64,000 nt of DNA, from contig NC_092582.1 in the NCBI RefSeq assembly GCF_037975245.1, forward strand, positions 6,424,001 to 6,488,000. Reading direction: 5' to 3'. Shown here one piece after another: positions 25,201 through 39,106 of this stretch. Source of the DNA: Apostichopus japonicus (Eukaryota > Echinodermata > Holothuroidea > Aspidochirotida > Stichopodidae). Below the pieces are notes generated by a model that was not told where the DNA came from, searched no databases, and was given only the letters and a program-made list of their open reading frames with translations. The stretch's first letter is position 1; every line of letters starts with the position of its first letter. The position numbers were made by a program, and so were the translations under genes.

Positions 25201-26927
25201 TTGTATCTATTTTTTTAAATGGTTTTTAAAAATGATGCAAAATTTATTGTAATATTATCTCTGTATTTATTTTATGACCTTACACATAGCCCTTTTGCTG
25301 TAGGTATGTAGTATAAGGTGACTTTCCTGAAGGTTTTTAGATTTTCTAAAGAAGAAAAATTAGAAATTATTCTCTCACACTCCATCTTAGTATTGAGGTA
25401 AAACAAAAATAGCTATATCATTTAACCTCAACATTTAATTTATAATTTTGTACATGCATATATTTTGTAAAAGAGAATCTCTTTTTTGTTCCCTGTTTAC
25501 TTTTTCTTGTTTCTTTAATTTAACCCTTGGGGATTTGTGTTTCAATTTTTTTGTTTAGCTGGTTTATGTTCTTGCAGATAATTATGATTTAACCCCAAAT
25601 ATAATCAGGTTTGTAAAATCTGCTCCTTCCGGGAGCTTCATGGGTTTTTCAGAGACAACTTTTTGCTGGGCCTCCTTTCTGTTAATATGTCATTGGAGCA
25701 TGTGCACCAAAAATATGAAAAAGGGAAAAAATTGACTGCATTATTTGTTGTGTTAGCTTTTCCTTTTAAGCAAAAGTGAAAAATTTACACACTTTAGTTT
25801 TTTTTTTCTGTAATATGTTTTGTGCCAAGATCAGGAAAGGAAGAAAATGTTTCATTATTATTTCAAAAGGAGATTTTTTGGGGGTTATTTTCTAAAAAAA
25901 CAGAATGCTCATTATCAGGTTACTTCATATGAATTCCTCTTATTGAAACTTTTTTTTATTTTGTTATTAGTCTTTAGTGGATAGAAATGCTTTGTTTGCT
26001 TCAGTGTAGTGCTAACTACTGATCCCAGCTTTCTTAGTTGTGTTTACAAAGTATCAATGAAAAACATGATAAACAGTATTAGATACATTATCATTTCACT
26101 GCCTGTTCTCTCTCTCTATCTCTCTCTATGCATTTTGTTTCCTTGCTGATTGCAAACGGGATCTACGTATGATTGTGTCTAACACCCAAGCTTGTAAAAG
26201 TAAGTTGGCCTGATGTTTCGATCCTAGCAGGATCTTCTTCAAAGGCTAAATGACAAGTAACTGTAACAGAAGGGACAAAAACACGCACAGAATACAGGCA
26301 GGTTAATGAGCCTGGTGAACACAAAGAGATAGATGTAAGGGGATTAGTAGACAAGGGATGGAGAGAAGAAAGAAAGAAACCAACAGGGGCAGAGGAGAGG
26401 TAGGAGATAAACAGTGGAGGGACAAAGAGAGGATTAAGGGAGGACTTTGAAGAAGCTAGGATCGAAACGACAGGCCAACTTACTTTTACACAATCTCCTA
26501 CACAGGCTCTCTAGTGGATAAGCAGTTTGCTAACAGTTTTATTTTAATTTGACCCAAGCTTGTAAACAGGATAACTCAAAAGGTACATCATTTATGAACC
26601 TCAAACTTGGCATGTAGACACCCCTTGGTTTGTGAACAAGAACCCCAGTGATGAAATGGTGGTCAGAGGTCATTTGACATAACTACATCAGCCTTCCCCC
26701 TTCTAACAACATACTAATCGTATTATGAAAATACCATATTCCACAGTCTTAAATACATTTAAAACGTTGTTAAGGTTACACCTTAAGCCTGGGTCACACA
26801 CTCTCCCATTTACTGCGAGCATAATTTCAAAAGCCATTGCAACTGAATGCGTTATATGTCAGCGCACATGAAGTACGTAAATACTGCCTTAAGAATCTGC
26901 CGACTCACCGGAGATATCCAGGCGGTC
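22221..26927. other. Intergenic stretch, collagen 3' flank to C9orf78 3' end
   Basis: The two genes converge here. No exon-like sequence was recognised on either strand. The stretch must contain both 3' UTRs; a TTTATT at 26538-26543 (AATAAA on the minus strand) could serve C9orf78. It also holds a C-run near 24099-24114, a foldback element at 26193-26492 and a diverged repeat at about 26570-26680. Confidence 0.6.
26193..26492. mobile_element. Foldback / inverted-repeat element, about 300 bp
   Basis: The left arm 26193-26245 (tgtaaaagtaagttggcctg…, tttcgatcctagcaggatcttcttcaaag) and the right arm 26443-26492 (ctttgaagaagctaggatcg…, caggccaacttacttttaca) are nearly perfect inverted copies of about 50 bp around a purine-rich loop. 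No transposase ORF fits inside, so it is a MITE-like element. Confidence 0.8.
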
Positions 26928-29900
26928 TCAGTATCTTCGTAGTTGCTTTCTAAATCTTTCATAATGGTAATCGTCTGTGGCCTTTTCGCTTTGCAATTTC
27001 CTTTTGGAGGGTGCAGTGACATCTGTATCTAAAGGGATGAAAAATTTATCAATTTAAAAATTGTCATCACAGAATTTACTCTCAATTTGCCAGAAGGTAA
27101 AATAACCGTCACTCGCGATCAAACATAAAACATGCAATCGACTGTCATGGAGTGCAACCCTTTGAGTTGTTTATCCTTGCTGAGATATATTTCTTGTCTG
27201 GTTCAACACTTGTCGTCAGACGCTACGAATGACTGGAGGACATTACCACCACCAAAGAATTTCAGAGAAATGTCAGCATGCCAAAAAAGTTTAGCCTTTA
27301 AATGCAAAGCAAAAAATATATATATTTTGTACACATGTATGCCTCCATGGATTAATCAAACAGTAGATATTTTCATGTAGAATTCAGATCAAATCAACCC
27401 ACGCTAAAACAACTATTTGTAAGAAGGATTAACATTCTTTTGAACTCAAGACCACAAAGAAATGACAGTTCATGCCCAGAGTGTGAATGCACATTGTTAC
27501 AACATGACAATATTCCATTGTATTAAATGTTAAATGGTCTTCTCTGTGGGCAGACAGTTGACACCCCAAGTGTGAATGCATGTATCCACGCCCAGAGTGT
27601 GAACGCACATTGTTACATCATGACAAGATACCATTGTCTTAATAGTTATCTGGTCTTCTCTGTGGGCAGAGAGTTCATGCCCAGAGTGTGAACGCACGTT
27701 GTTACATCATGACAAGATACCATTGTCTTAATAGTTATCTGGTCTTCTCTGTGGGCAGACAGTTCATGCCCAGAGTGTGAATGCACGTTGTTACATCATG
27801 ACAAGATACCATTCTCTTAATGGTTAAATGGCCTCTGTGGGCAGACAGTTCACACCCCAAGTGAATGCACATCAACGCCCTGAGTAAGACCGCACATCGT
27901 TAGATCATAACAAGATACCATTGTATTAAATGTTAAATGGTCTTCTCTGTGGGCACACAGTTCACGTGGCAAATACATTTGTTAGCTACAATGAATCATA
28001 TCTTCAGCTCATTACATGAAAAGGCCAAGGTTTGGAATGTTTTACTCCATGCATACAATTTGTGGACTGCTTTTGCATTCACTCATATTCTCCCTTGTTC
28101 ACTTCCATGTACCAAATCGAACAGCTTTGCCTAAGAACAGTTCAGTACTGACCTGGTCGATCTGGATTCTCAGCATCGCCAACGACTACTGGCCTGGGTT
28201 TCGGCGGCTCCTCTACAACAACCTTCCGTCTCGGTGCATGGTACTCCTCATGCATGTCTGGAAACAGAATGAGAAATTGTCTCAGAAACAACAATTTCAA
28301 AAACTCCAGCCAACAATTTCAGTGAGTGAAGTTAATATTATACAGGATCTCTTTCATCGGATAACAGTTCTCGACGGTTTGATCTCTAGATCGATGGATT
28401 GCTAAGGATTGACGCTAGGTAGATACCAGTGCATACGTATGGCAGATGGGTTTGTGAGGAATGAAGATGATTCTTTTTTTAAGAAAATGAAGAGGAAAAC
28501 AAATAATAATAATATATTTTCAACATTCTCTAGTGACCCTCCAAATCCTCTGTTAGTGTCACCTGCCATGTTATTTACTACTAACAATCCAACTTATGTT
28601 CGTCAATACCTAGACTTGGAATTCAATTCACAAATCGACAAAATAAGAGGAATAAGCACTAGAGCCTTCATTTGACACTGTTTTGCATGAGACTTTACCG
28701 TACGGGACTGATCGTTTCACTCCCCTAGAAGATAACACCATGATGGTATAAAATCGTAGAAAAATTGTATAAAATCCTGGAAAAATGTAGATATCATAAA
28801 ACTTCTTCTCAATGAGTTTCCACAAAAGTTATAAGAAAAACAATACTGTATGAACTCCGTTGCAGACGATAAATGCCACAAACTGCTTCCTTGCAAACGA
28901 GAGGATTCGATAGTTGGAGGAACTAGAAAGAGACTCAAAAATTGTTACTTACATCTTGAATGTTGCACATAATTTACCGCCATGTTAGTGGGAACGAACG
29001 ACGTCGTTTTTTTCTTCTTTTGCCTGCTTTCCAAAATATGAAGTTGCTTTGCCTCTTCTGTGGCTTCAATGTTTTTTATTTTAGCTCTGAAAAGATATAA
29101 TCACACAAAAAAACTCATAAAAGTAGTCTTAAATGGGATGACTCACAAAACTTCTCAATCCTGATATTTTAAGTGCCTTGTGTTTGGTCTTAATTTTTAG
29201 GGGAGAAAACACTGAAATGTAATGATCCCACATAACTTGAAAAACCTGACATTTCAATTCTTTAAGAAGAAACCACAGAATTACCAAATTTAGGAACAGC
29301 AAGAAACAAATTAATCTAGGGAATTAACAGAAGAAACAGTAAGGGGCTATTACCCTCTTCACATCTACCTCCCCTCCCCCACCTCCCAAACCCTGCCTGC
29401 CTCCTCTCATCTTCACTTTAAAGAACTTCAATTCCAACAAAAACCAACACCTACACAGACCTGTATAAGCCTAAATGCAGCTGAGTACTTGTTGCAAGAC
29501 TCACACATGGAAACATTTGGTACCAGTTCAGTATTGATCGATATCATAATAACTTATTCAAAATACTGATAATACTATCCTTAATGTGTACTAAACCAGA
29601 CATAAATCTTTAAATTTGGCTAACAATTTGCTAATATTGTATAGCATTTGTCATTTACTAATATACTTGCAGAAAAACATTATCTTTATTATTAAACAAT
29701 GTAACAAAATCATTACATTGGTGTGTGGGTCACCTCATAGTATAAAAAAAAGTTATGTTTACATAGCTACATTAATAGTTTACAACTGTCCTAGTCTGTC
29801 AGACATATACGAAACAATCCCACACAAAGTGTACAAAATAGGAAGAATATTTCAAGCAACTGTTTGTGATTTGCAGCAGGAGTCTGTAACCAGACAGGAA

Positions 29901-30232
29901 AAGAGAACCATTACGACAAGATTTGGTTATAAATGCGTGTCAGTGTCATAGAGAAACGGTCAATTACTTTGCGTTCCCTACAAGTTACTTCAGTAAAGTC
30001 TACTAACAGATCCTCCGGAAACTGCTTCTTTCCTTCATTTGTGTCATTCAAGTCTACTCTGAAAACTCATTTGTTTTTAGAACTCAACGACTGCTAGTTG
30101 ACTTTTACCTTTTGTTATCTTATTCTCTCTCTGTTGCTTGCTTTGCTGTTGATTCTATGCGTTATGAACGTCTTTTGACTTATACCGGCACATTACAAAT
30201 CTTCATTTTTATTATTATTATTATTATTATTA

Positions 30233-30302
<70 letters not shown>

Positions 30303-30326
30303 TATTATTATTACTATTATTATTAC

Positions 30327-30395
<69 letters not shown>

Positions 30396-33300
30396 GAGCA
30401 TTGTTATTATTATGAGCATTGTTCTCAGTAGGTCTCTCACAGATTTTTCTTGGGTAATTTTGAGCTCACTGGTTCTAATCCTCTTCCAGGTAAAACATAT
30501 TCTTTGCTCTATGTGATATCTACTGATTGCTAAGAACGTGCAATTGGTCCAGGTTTATTTAGTAGTGATCATTTGTGATAGAACTAAAAATGAAACAAAC
30601 ACAAGATGTTCTAAAGATTTCACACATCTGTTGTGACTTTGGTTCAACAAGCTTACAAAAAAGTGGTTGCTGCTAAACCATATATCTAACAGAGAGAAAA
30701 ATTAAGCAGATAACAAAAATTACACAGAAATGGTGAAGAAAAAGTATTGGATTCAGGCAAACCAGTAAATCACATCAAGTATGCGGATATTGGCCCATTT
30801 ATTGGAAACTTTGTACTCTAACAGGTTTACTATATTCAAATCATCACTTTTTCTTAGCGTCTTTTGAGAGCATGGTAGACAATTGACTAAGGCGTCGGAC
30901 TCGTGATCCAAGGATTGCTGGTTCGATTCCTGCCTAGTTCATTACGTTGTGTCCTTGGGCAAGATGCTTTATCTTAATTGCCAGAGCTCTCAACAAGGGG
31001 TTAAATGGGTACCTGTGAGGTAACTTGTCATTGGGCGCGATATATAACTGCAGCCGCCTGGAGGGATTGTCTCTGGGACAGGTTATCATTGACTAGGGGT
31101 AATATAACGTCTGTAAAGCACTTTGAGACCTGTTGCTGGTATAAACGCTATATAAAAATCGAATATTATTAATATTATTATTTTGACTTACTCCGTTCCA
31201 AGATCCACTTCAGGTATACCAGATAACATTTGGTTTGAAAGCATTTCCTCTGAACTCTTTACAGATCCCACCTGTAGATTTTCTGGCAGCTCGTAGAGTT
31301 TATCCTCTGGAGATTTGTATCTGTAAAGAATAATTTATACATGAAAAAGTTATTCAGATTTAATATTTTCCAAATATATACAGACCCTGAGCAACAGGCA
31401 GTGAACTAACGGCCAAAAATGCAAATTTTGCAGAAATTCTGATCTGACATAAGTACATTACCACTCCAATGAAGATCCTAAATTATAAATTGAGACGACT
31501 TCCTTCATTATTTCATCAAATAAATGTCAATTAGGGAGTACGCAATGGTTCCACGGAGTTTCTGAAATTTTCATGACACACACTCAATCCAAACTATTCA
31601 TCGCAAACCAACAGCGAAACAGATATTGTCAAAACTTGTTTCAACTACTTCGTTCTGTGAATTTGAAGTATACCTATCCAAAGTTGGATTGTGATCAGAA
31701 TTTATCATCAAATAGCAAACAAAAATTGTAATTTATACATCAACATTAAGAAGAAAAAAAACCTTATATGTGTAAACAGCTACAAATCAAATAAGGTTAA
31801 TAAACTAGAAGTATTTAACATGTCAGATAAATACCCAAAATTATACTTTTTCTCTTTTAGGTATTTATTTCTGGAAAGTTTGAGGAAATACTAACTCAAG
31901 TATCTGATACTCTTCTTGGGCATGGTAACCTAAAGTACAGCAAAATACTGTAAGGAGGTTTAAACAGTCTCCATTATTTTCTAATATATTGTAGTGTAGA
32001 TCATGCTTTTTATGGTAAAAATGTGTTGCACCTCCTTAAAATGGTTCTTTTAAGCTAACTAAAATCTTAAATTCTGGTTTAAAGCTGCTTATTGAGCCAA
32101 GCTCCATAACGGTATTGGTGCTATTCAGTACTACATCCCATCACCAAATCTCTCATTGCCTAATCAAAGCTCCATTTATACAAATAAAACAAATATAAGA
32201 AAAGTTTAAAACAAATGTCTTTCACTTGTGATTGATATACATGAATGATGTTTGTTATTAGGAAAATGTCTGGAAAAACAAAACGTTGAGAACTGAGTTC
32301 ACTCATTTCCCTTAACTTTGGTAACAAATATTCGGGGAGAGGTTGAGTAGGGTCAAGGGCAATCTTATATTGAATATTACCCTGTAGGTTTGGTAAAATT
32401 GCTGAGCAACTGTTAAGACACTGCCATAAGTAATACATATCATAAATTAATTTTGAATTGTTCATAAAAAAAAATAAAAAAGGACTTTTCTTTGAATATG
32501 ATAAATCTTCATATGTCATCATTTTATTGACATATCATACAGCTGAAAATTTAGAGTTCTTAAAGAGTTATGTTATATGTGGCCGGTTAAACTCTGACCA
32601 AATATCAAACGTTGCTTTAAAGGAGCACTCAGGAACTTACTTCTCTTCGTTAACTGTATCATTCTCTTCTTGACTTGATTCCATCATCCTCTCGTCGATA
32701 TATTTCATCCTGAGAAGAAGAAATGGATCATATTTCATTGAGGTGAAGAAGGAAGAGAGGGGGAACGACAAGGGGAAAGAGAGGGGGAAAGAGAGGGGAA
32801 GTTGTGGGGTACAGAATGGGGGGAATATGCTTTTCATGAATGGTTAGTGAGGTATTTAAAACTATTTTTTTTATGTGCAGTATAGACATTTTAGAGGGTT
32901 GATACCAAGTGGGAGATACCTGCCTCAAGATGACACGACGGAGGATTATCATACTATTAATCTGCACTAGTCTACTCTAATCTCAGTAATCTGTGAACTA
33001 CTTTGTAGATTAATAATAAAAAAAACACTTCACGTAAGACAGCTCACATCTCTGCTTCTTCATCTCTTTGGTTTGTCTCAGCGGCAAAAGTACTACCCAT
33101 GTTGGCAACGTCACGGTTCAGTCCTTCATCGCTCCTGCCAAACAACAGAAGGGATAAATTTTCATTAATACTGTGTGGCTTTATTTACGAAGATGATGAG
33201 AATTCTATACCGTGGAAATACTTCATGACAAACAGAGAAAACTGACCAGAAAAATGTCTCCAAAGAAAAAAAAAAAAAACTTCAAAGATATGTGTTTTGG

Positions 33301-36300
33301 TAAGTTTAGGAATACATAACTGACTCTTCCAACTCTAACAGATGTGCAGTGCTCTGTTCACAATTCTTTTGCCTGAAGCTTGAGACTACTAGTTAGATGC
33401 CACGTGAGTCTGAAGTTTGCATTTCTGAAGCCACAGGGTCAAATTCAATTTTTTTCAGACACAATATTTTCTTTTTTTTTTACCAATGAACTTGACTCTT
33501 GTCAGTCTCTGGATACATAGTCTTTAGGCATGAGCTAATTTACATTCTCCCAATGAGGAACTTATTTCTGTATTGTTCCAATGAAAAGGTTTAAAAATTC
33601 CTGTTCTCACCTGTCACGGTTTCTGTCTTTGATGTCCTTCATACTGATGAGTCCTCCTGTTTTCAACTTAAATGGATCATTCTGTAAAATGAGGCAAAGG
33701 ACACAAGTATGTAAAACAATCAAATAACCCCTAAGATTAACTCTTGGAGATGACATCACAAACCAATGTATCAACATTTGACTACACAACGTGATGTGTC
33801 AAAACTCAAAAAAGGCTCCTCGAGTTTATTCATGTAATTCTAAATCTGTAGATATGAGATGATTCATTTCATGAACAAGTCCAACATAGGCTAATGCTTT
33901 GTTGTCTCAGCAGAGAGGTCTATCCGCTCATCCAAATTAAAGTATATTGCGCATGAATATATTTGTTGTGGTCAGTGAACCAGCCGCCAAAATAATTACT
34001 GCACACTACTTACAGTAGTAAAGTAGAGGTTCACCAAGGTTAATAAAAGCGTCTGGGTCAAAAACATTGTTGCAATTGCGATGTAATTATTCTTCGTTGG
34101 ATAAATATTTCAACATCAGCAAGATACCTGTCTATGAGAATAATAGTATCTCAAGTTGTCAAATCTATTGTATTGTGCTTTATTAACCTACAAAGTTCTG
34201 CATAGGGACATCTGCAAAATCTATTTTGTTACTTTCAAGTCTTTTTCTATCAAAACAATTATTTTGAAGGAAGGCTTCGATACCATAAGTTATAGATCTT
34301 GTTTCAGCAACATTTATTTTGGCTATGTTTCAATAGCTTATTAGGTCTTCTTCAGGATATGGATGTTTTTAACACTTTTCTCTGGAGCAAAAATCAAAAT
34401 GATTCTATAATGAATAAGTGGTCGGTCAGTATCGTCTGGGATTATTCCCGCCCTTACTTAGAGGCTGTCATGTGGAAACATCTGAAAGCATCAGGTTTGG
34501 TAGCAAAATGTCACATTGTCCGGCATAGCTTTAACCTCAGTGACCTACTACTGTAAGTGTATCAAGCCTTGAGTCAGCTGAAGTCTAAGGTCTCTATTCT
34601 ACATTGTCCATATTAACCTTCCCTGTCTGTCACACAATTGATTCAATTTAAATCAAATTGACAGATTCAGATAGTTGAATCTCACCCTTCTTGCATATAT
34701 ATCTTTGTCACAAACAATGGATGAGAAATGATGCATGAAAGGGACACTCACGTTAACAATTTCATCCTCCTTCGACAGCTTTTTACCGAGAGCGAGAGTG
34801 ACAGCACTGGAATAATAAGTTATGAGACGAGATATGGATAAATGGTTCTATAACATTTCCAGTAAGTAAATAGAAACAGTTATCCTAACTAGTGGCAACA
34901 ATATTAGTTAAGTAACATCCAAGTAATGTTATGAAAGGTTTGGAGGTACACTGTCTACTTTGGATTGCAATACTTCACTATTGATGGTAAACCCTTTCAA
35001 AGTATTAAAGCTACCGTATGTCTTATTTAAGTTCTTTTAGAGTATTAGTGTACAGTACTGTATATACAGTATGCAGATGTCTATCTGGCCCATAAAAATT
35101 TGACAGTCCATGACAAAGGTACAGTGCTTACTGAAATTCTCAGAAACACTGCCTTGCTCAGCTTGTGTAATCAATATGATAACATTTCTAAGATTACACT
35201 GCTCATAAACTGTATGTCCCAGCGCTATGAAAACTCTGCAATAAGTATTAAGTGTTTTAGGGTACCTATTTAAGAGTGTATAATATTGCAAGTTTTTGAC
35301 ACATGTATGCTGGAAGCATAGTAAATCTAGCATTTTTTTAACATTTCTTTCAAAATACACCACTGAGAAAGACCAATTAGACTCTGAGTCTGGCACTACA
35401 AGTCTTGAAATTTTAGATGAAAATTATTTTAATTTTCATTACTATACCTAATGCAATATTTGGTCCACAATGTGTAAGGAATTTGTCACTTATGGTCTGT
35501 CAAGTACCACAAGGAAAAGCAAGTTACGCAAAGCTTCATAAGATCAGGACATTCTTAGAACTGGGCGGGGATCATTGCATTAGAGTACAGGAATTGTATT
35601 CCAGAGATCATTGGCTAAAATCCTGACATTGCCACTACTAAGGTTGTAGACATACAGTACATTAGTCCACTGAGCAATTCCTAACATTACAAAGTGTATA
35701 CTTCATTGTGCCTCACCTTACACCTTTCTGTCTCTCTCTATATTTCTGGGCTTCCTTTGTCTCCTCTAGTTTCTCTCTGTAAAATGAAAAGTTCTATATA
35801 GATAACACTGTTTCTGCATTTCAGATTGTCTTTTCTTAAATTTTGATGATAGAATCAAGTCAAGAAGAGAATGATATAGTTAAAAGTTCCCACCAGATTC
35901 ACATGTATATACAGTATTTTGCTCAATACACAGTATAACTAACTGTTGTGTTGTACATTTGCATATGTACATGTCTTTATTTAGTGTTTCTTCAATCAAA
36001 AAAAAAAAAGAAGATACAAGCAACTACTAACTATTAAAAGTGATAACAGTATATCTGCTGAAGTTTTATGGAGAAATTAGGTCCTATATAGGCACCATCG
36101 TTGTGCCAGTCCTTGCAGACCTACTGTAACTGACAGTCAACTGTAAAGAAAAATATTTACCCGTTTTCAAGTCTAAAGGGACCATGAAGTGGGGCAAAGA
36201 GAAGCATGTATTCTAACAGAATGGTACTGTGTCATATATCAAAGAAGAATATTGTACTTTCCTCAGTTTATGGCATGATGTAAACTTGCCAACATAAACC

Positions 36301-38577
36301 ATTGCCATAAAATGTATGAATAGCCCTCCCATGAAAACAAAAAAGGATTCCACCAGCATCAAAACATTTAAAGCAAACTATTGACACTGGGTGACAATTT
36401 TAGGATATTTTGAAATATTTCCGTCACTGTTTAGTCTGTATTAATTAGTCCTTGCTTTCATTGAAATTCATTCAAAATTCAAGGTATGTTAAATTTGCCC
36501 TACATTTTCTGATTTCTAGATGTAAATTTAACTTACCACTTATATTTCTTTAGTTTTATAACATGACAGGATTAAAATACAAGAGTGTGATTACAATGAA
36601 TGACACAATAAAATAAAAAAAACATCCATTGCCAATGTGAATGAAGATGAGACTATATTGTTCCTTTGATAGCTTGACATTGCACAGAAGCAAAAAACAG
36701 ACATGTTTGCTTTGACAAACAATCAGTGTTTGTTGCATATATATATACAGTATATACAATTCCCAACAAAATTAGACAAAAGTGCTCTGTGTTTTTAATA
36801 AACTTATCACAAGCATAGGAATGAAAGTTACTCTACCTTAAATATCATGTGGAATATTCATGACAAATGTAATGATTATGTAACTGAAGGCACTTCCAAT
36901 GGTTTGGTTTGCTTATTTTTGACATCAATCAATACTTTAAAACATATTTTCAATAATATGTATACAAAAGCCTAAATCATACCTACTGTGGTTTATCAGT
37001 TTGACTAGCCAATTTCATTTTAAATGATGAATTGAAAGTCATTCTGGAGCTTTCCACTTTACTTTTGTGGGTGCTACAGATATGAAAAAGCACAGGCCCA
37101 GTTGAGAATGGAACCACATTGATTAACCACTAGTTGGTATACCTCAACTTGGGCTCAGGGTATGTGGACAAATCTTGGTAGGTGTCTTAGTTTGATCAAA
37201 TGCAATCAATCACACGGGTACTCAATCATTCAGAGCTTTTATTTTTTGTGGCTACTTTTTTGCCATGATAAAAAAGGAAATGTAGGCTCTTGTGATGGTA
37301 CATCTTCCGTATTCTACAAACTGGGTGGTAAAGGGTGAATATTTAATAATATAATCATAATAATTTATTCTTATATAGCGCTTAACATCAAAAGAATGAT
37401 CTCAAAGCAGCTTCACAGAAATGTATAAATAATACAACTTAAAAAAATATTACAGCTTAAAAATAAAACAATCTAAAAATATTGCATCCTAAGAATTACA
37501 GAGATAGGCCTAAATTACTTAACAATAATTATTAAAAAAACAATAAAATTCAGAAATTAAAGACAATGGCATGATTATGTAGCAGTATCACTTTTAGATT
37601 CCTATCACGTCAGATTATGTATTTTGTACCAAATTCCTTTACCTGGGACTGGAAGTATTTAATTATCTTTAGTTTATAGAAAAGAGTCCATGAATGCAAC
37701 CAGTGTCATTTCTTTAAACCACCCCTAATGTAACTTTTCATTAATTTCCAATCTGTTTTTGGAGACATTATAAGTCATTGGAAGTTCGATATGATGTGTC
37801 ACATCATTTTAATCACAAGTAATGGTTAAACAGTTTCTAGGTTTACACCTGACATTGAAGACTTTCTTGAACAGTTTTAGGCTTTTGACAACTTGTCAGC
37901 AGATTTTGCAATTCGTGTCTCGAAAAACACAACTTAGTTTAATTGAGCTCCTCTGGATGGAGTTCGAGCGATCATTTCAGGAAGTAGGCAATATTTCTGC
38001 CTGATTTACTTAGATTTTGACCACACAAGGAGTTGACGGTTAGCGCTTATGCGGTCTTACGTTACCTATCCATGTACAGTTAGGCTTAGTCTAGGCTAAG
38101 TCAAATCAGACAGGACTGTCAGGAACTGTCAGTGACAACACAAGTGTTAGACAAGTCCCTATTCTGAATCTCTGTTCCTAGGATGAAAGCTTTAAGCATA
38201 CTGAACCGATCTATTCAACATGAAACTGACCTAGACTGGAGCATTATTGTACTGTCTAGCCTAGATTAGTCCTAGTATTATTAACGTTAGGCTTAAATCT
38301 ACTGTGGGATACCGTTCGTCGCTAAATAGGTTCATGTAAGTTGTAACGTAGAACATGAACTAAAGTAACATTAGGCCTACAGAAGCCTATCGCATTTGTC
38401 CTACATATTCGCTTAACTGTCCGGTCTTGTCATATCAATTTCCAAGGACGATAACAATCACGAAAATGCAGCTTAAATTTACCTCACTGCTTCTGTTTCG
38501 ATGTCTTCCTCGTCTGAAGAAGACGATTTCCTCCTCCTACGAAAGTTCTTCGATGGTTTCTTGAAGGAAGCGGCCAT
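26928..38577 (-). CDS. C9orf78: C9orf78 / TLS1 homologue, complete, 10 exons, 299 aa
   Basis: The family is a nuclear, spliceosome-associated, largely disordered charged protein (Tls1 in fission yeast); human is 289 aa. Minus-strand exons: 38577-38483, 35776-35717, 34806-34752, 33681-33611, 33134-33048, 32709-32641, 31320-31192, 29086-28953, 28257-28153, 27022-26928. They total 900 nt, with every phase matched and every border GT..AG. Conserved blocks are FRRRRKSSSSDEED near the N-terminus, KLEETKEAQ, DPFKLKTGG (72-80), TFAAETNQRDEEAEMMKYI, LYELPEN, LSNQMLSGIPEVDLG (173-187), SFVPTNMAVNYVQH and the C-terminal ATDDYHYERFRKQLRRY (283-299). The start ATG is preceded by a 5' flank without another in-frame Met. 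The gene is divergent from the torsin-like gene, about 1.4 kb between starts. Confidence 0.96.
27455..27965. repeat. Minisatellite in C9orf78 intron 9
   Basis: The unit contains tcatgcccagagtgtgaa(c/t)g, ttgttacatcatgacaagat and tggtcttctctgtgggcaga. The gggca landmark recurs at 27548, 27664, 27753, 27839 and 27951, so units alternate between about 86-89 and 112-116 bp. There are about five copies, between exons 28257-28153 and 27022-26928. Confidence 0.85.
30208..30420. repeat. (ATT)n microsatellite, about 200 bp
   Basis: Nearly pure ATT/TTA trinucleotide repeat in C9orf78 intron 7 with occasional ACT variants. It creates long poly-Ile reading frames on both strands that are artefacts of composition. 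Confidence 0.97.
30866..31176 (+). mobile_element. tRNA-derived SINE, plus orientation
   Basis: The tRNA-like head holds a degenerate A box (ggtagacaattgactaagg) and a perfect B box GGTTCGATTCC at about 30921-30931. The body ends in gtaaagcactttgagac…cgctatataaa, a 3' module seen in many deuterostome SINEs, and a (TATTA)n tail to about 31176. The tail ends only about 15 nt from the C9orf78 exon-7 donor at 31191, in the opposite orientation to that gene. Confidence 0.85.
37340..37430. mobile_element. SINE-like 3' fragment
   Basis: The stretch ataataatttattcttatatagcgctta followed by tctcaaagcagcttcacag resembles, inverted, the cactttgagac…gctatataa tail module of the SINE at 30866-31176. Only the tail is present, in C9orf78 intron 1. 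Confidence 0.45.
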
Positions 38578-39106
38578 TTTGATTGGTAGCATAGAGGGCG
38601 ACGCTAAGCAAAAGCATGCGTAAATATGTTCACGCTTTTAATTCAAACCGTATATTTCCGTAATTCGCAGAGCTTCAACTTTGCAATTATTTACAGAGGG
38701 GTAGCACGACGGAAAATATTATTATCAGTCTGATTTCCAGTGAATGGTATGCATTATATAACACAAACAAAGCTAGTTATAAGCAATATATTACGTAAAT
38801 GTGATAAGTTCAATAAATACCAATGATTCTCGGTTTTGCCAGGTTCTGTTTACCTAACTTAATGGTAAGGCTAACAACGCTAAAGTTAGACCAAGGCTAT
38901 CCTAGGCTTGGCCAGCGTCAGTGGCTTAGTCAAAACATTTGGCCTAACGAATAATGTTGGGCAAACCAGGCCTACACTGGAACGACCTGTGTGTATTTTT
39001 TGGGAGTATTTCCACGTTTAGAGTAGCATATGTGTAAATGTTGGTAATTACTGTAGTGTCAGCCAACTAGTCTAGATGTCTAAATCTAGACCATCTTGTT
39101 CACTAG

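Noticed and set aside
27455-27965. CRISPR-like direct repeats
   Set aside because: Units are 86-116 bp without distinct spacers, lying in an intron of an animal gene; this is a minisatellite.
30112-30516. Long poly-isoleucine reading frames on both strands
   Set aside because: They are the translation of an (ATT)n microsatellite in an intron.
32160-32522. 120-codon minus-strand ORF in C9orf78 intron 6
   Set aside because: It lies between two well-supported exons, has no start context or domain, and reads as chance open frame in AT-rich DNA.
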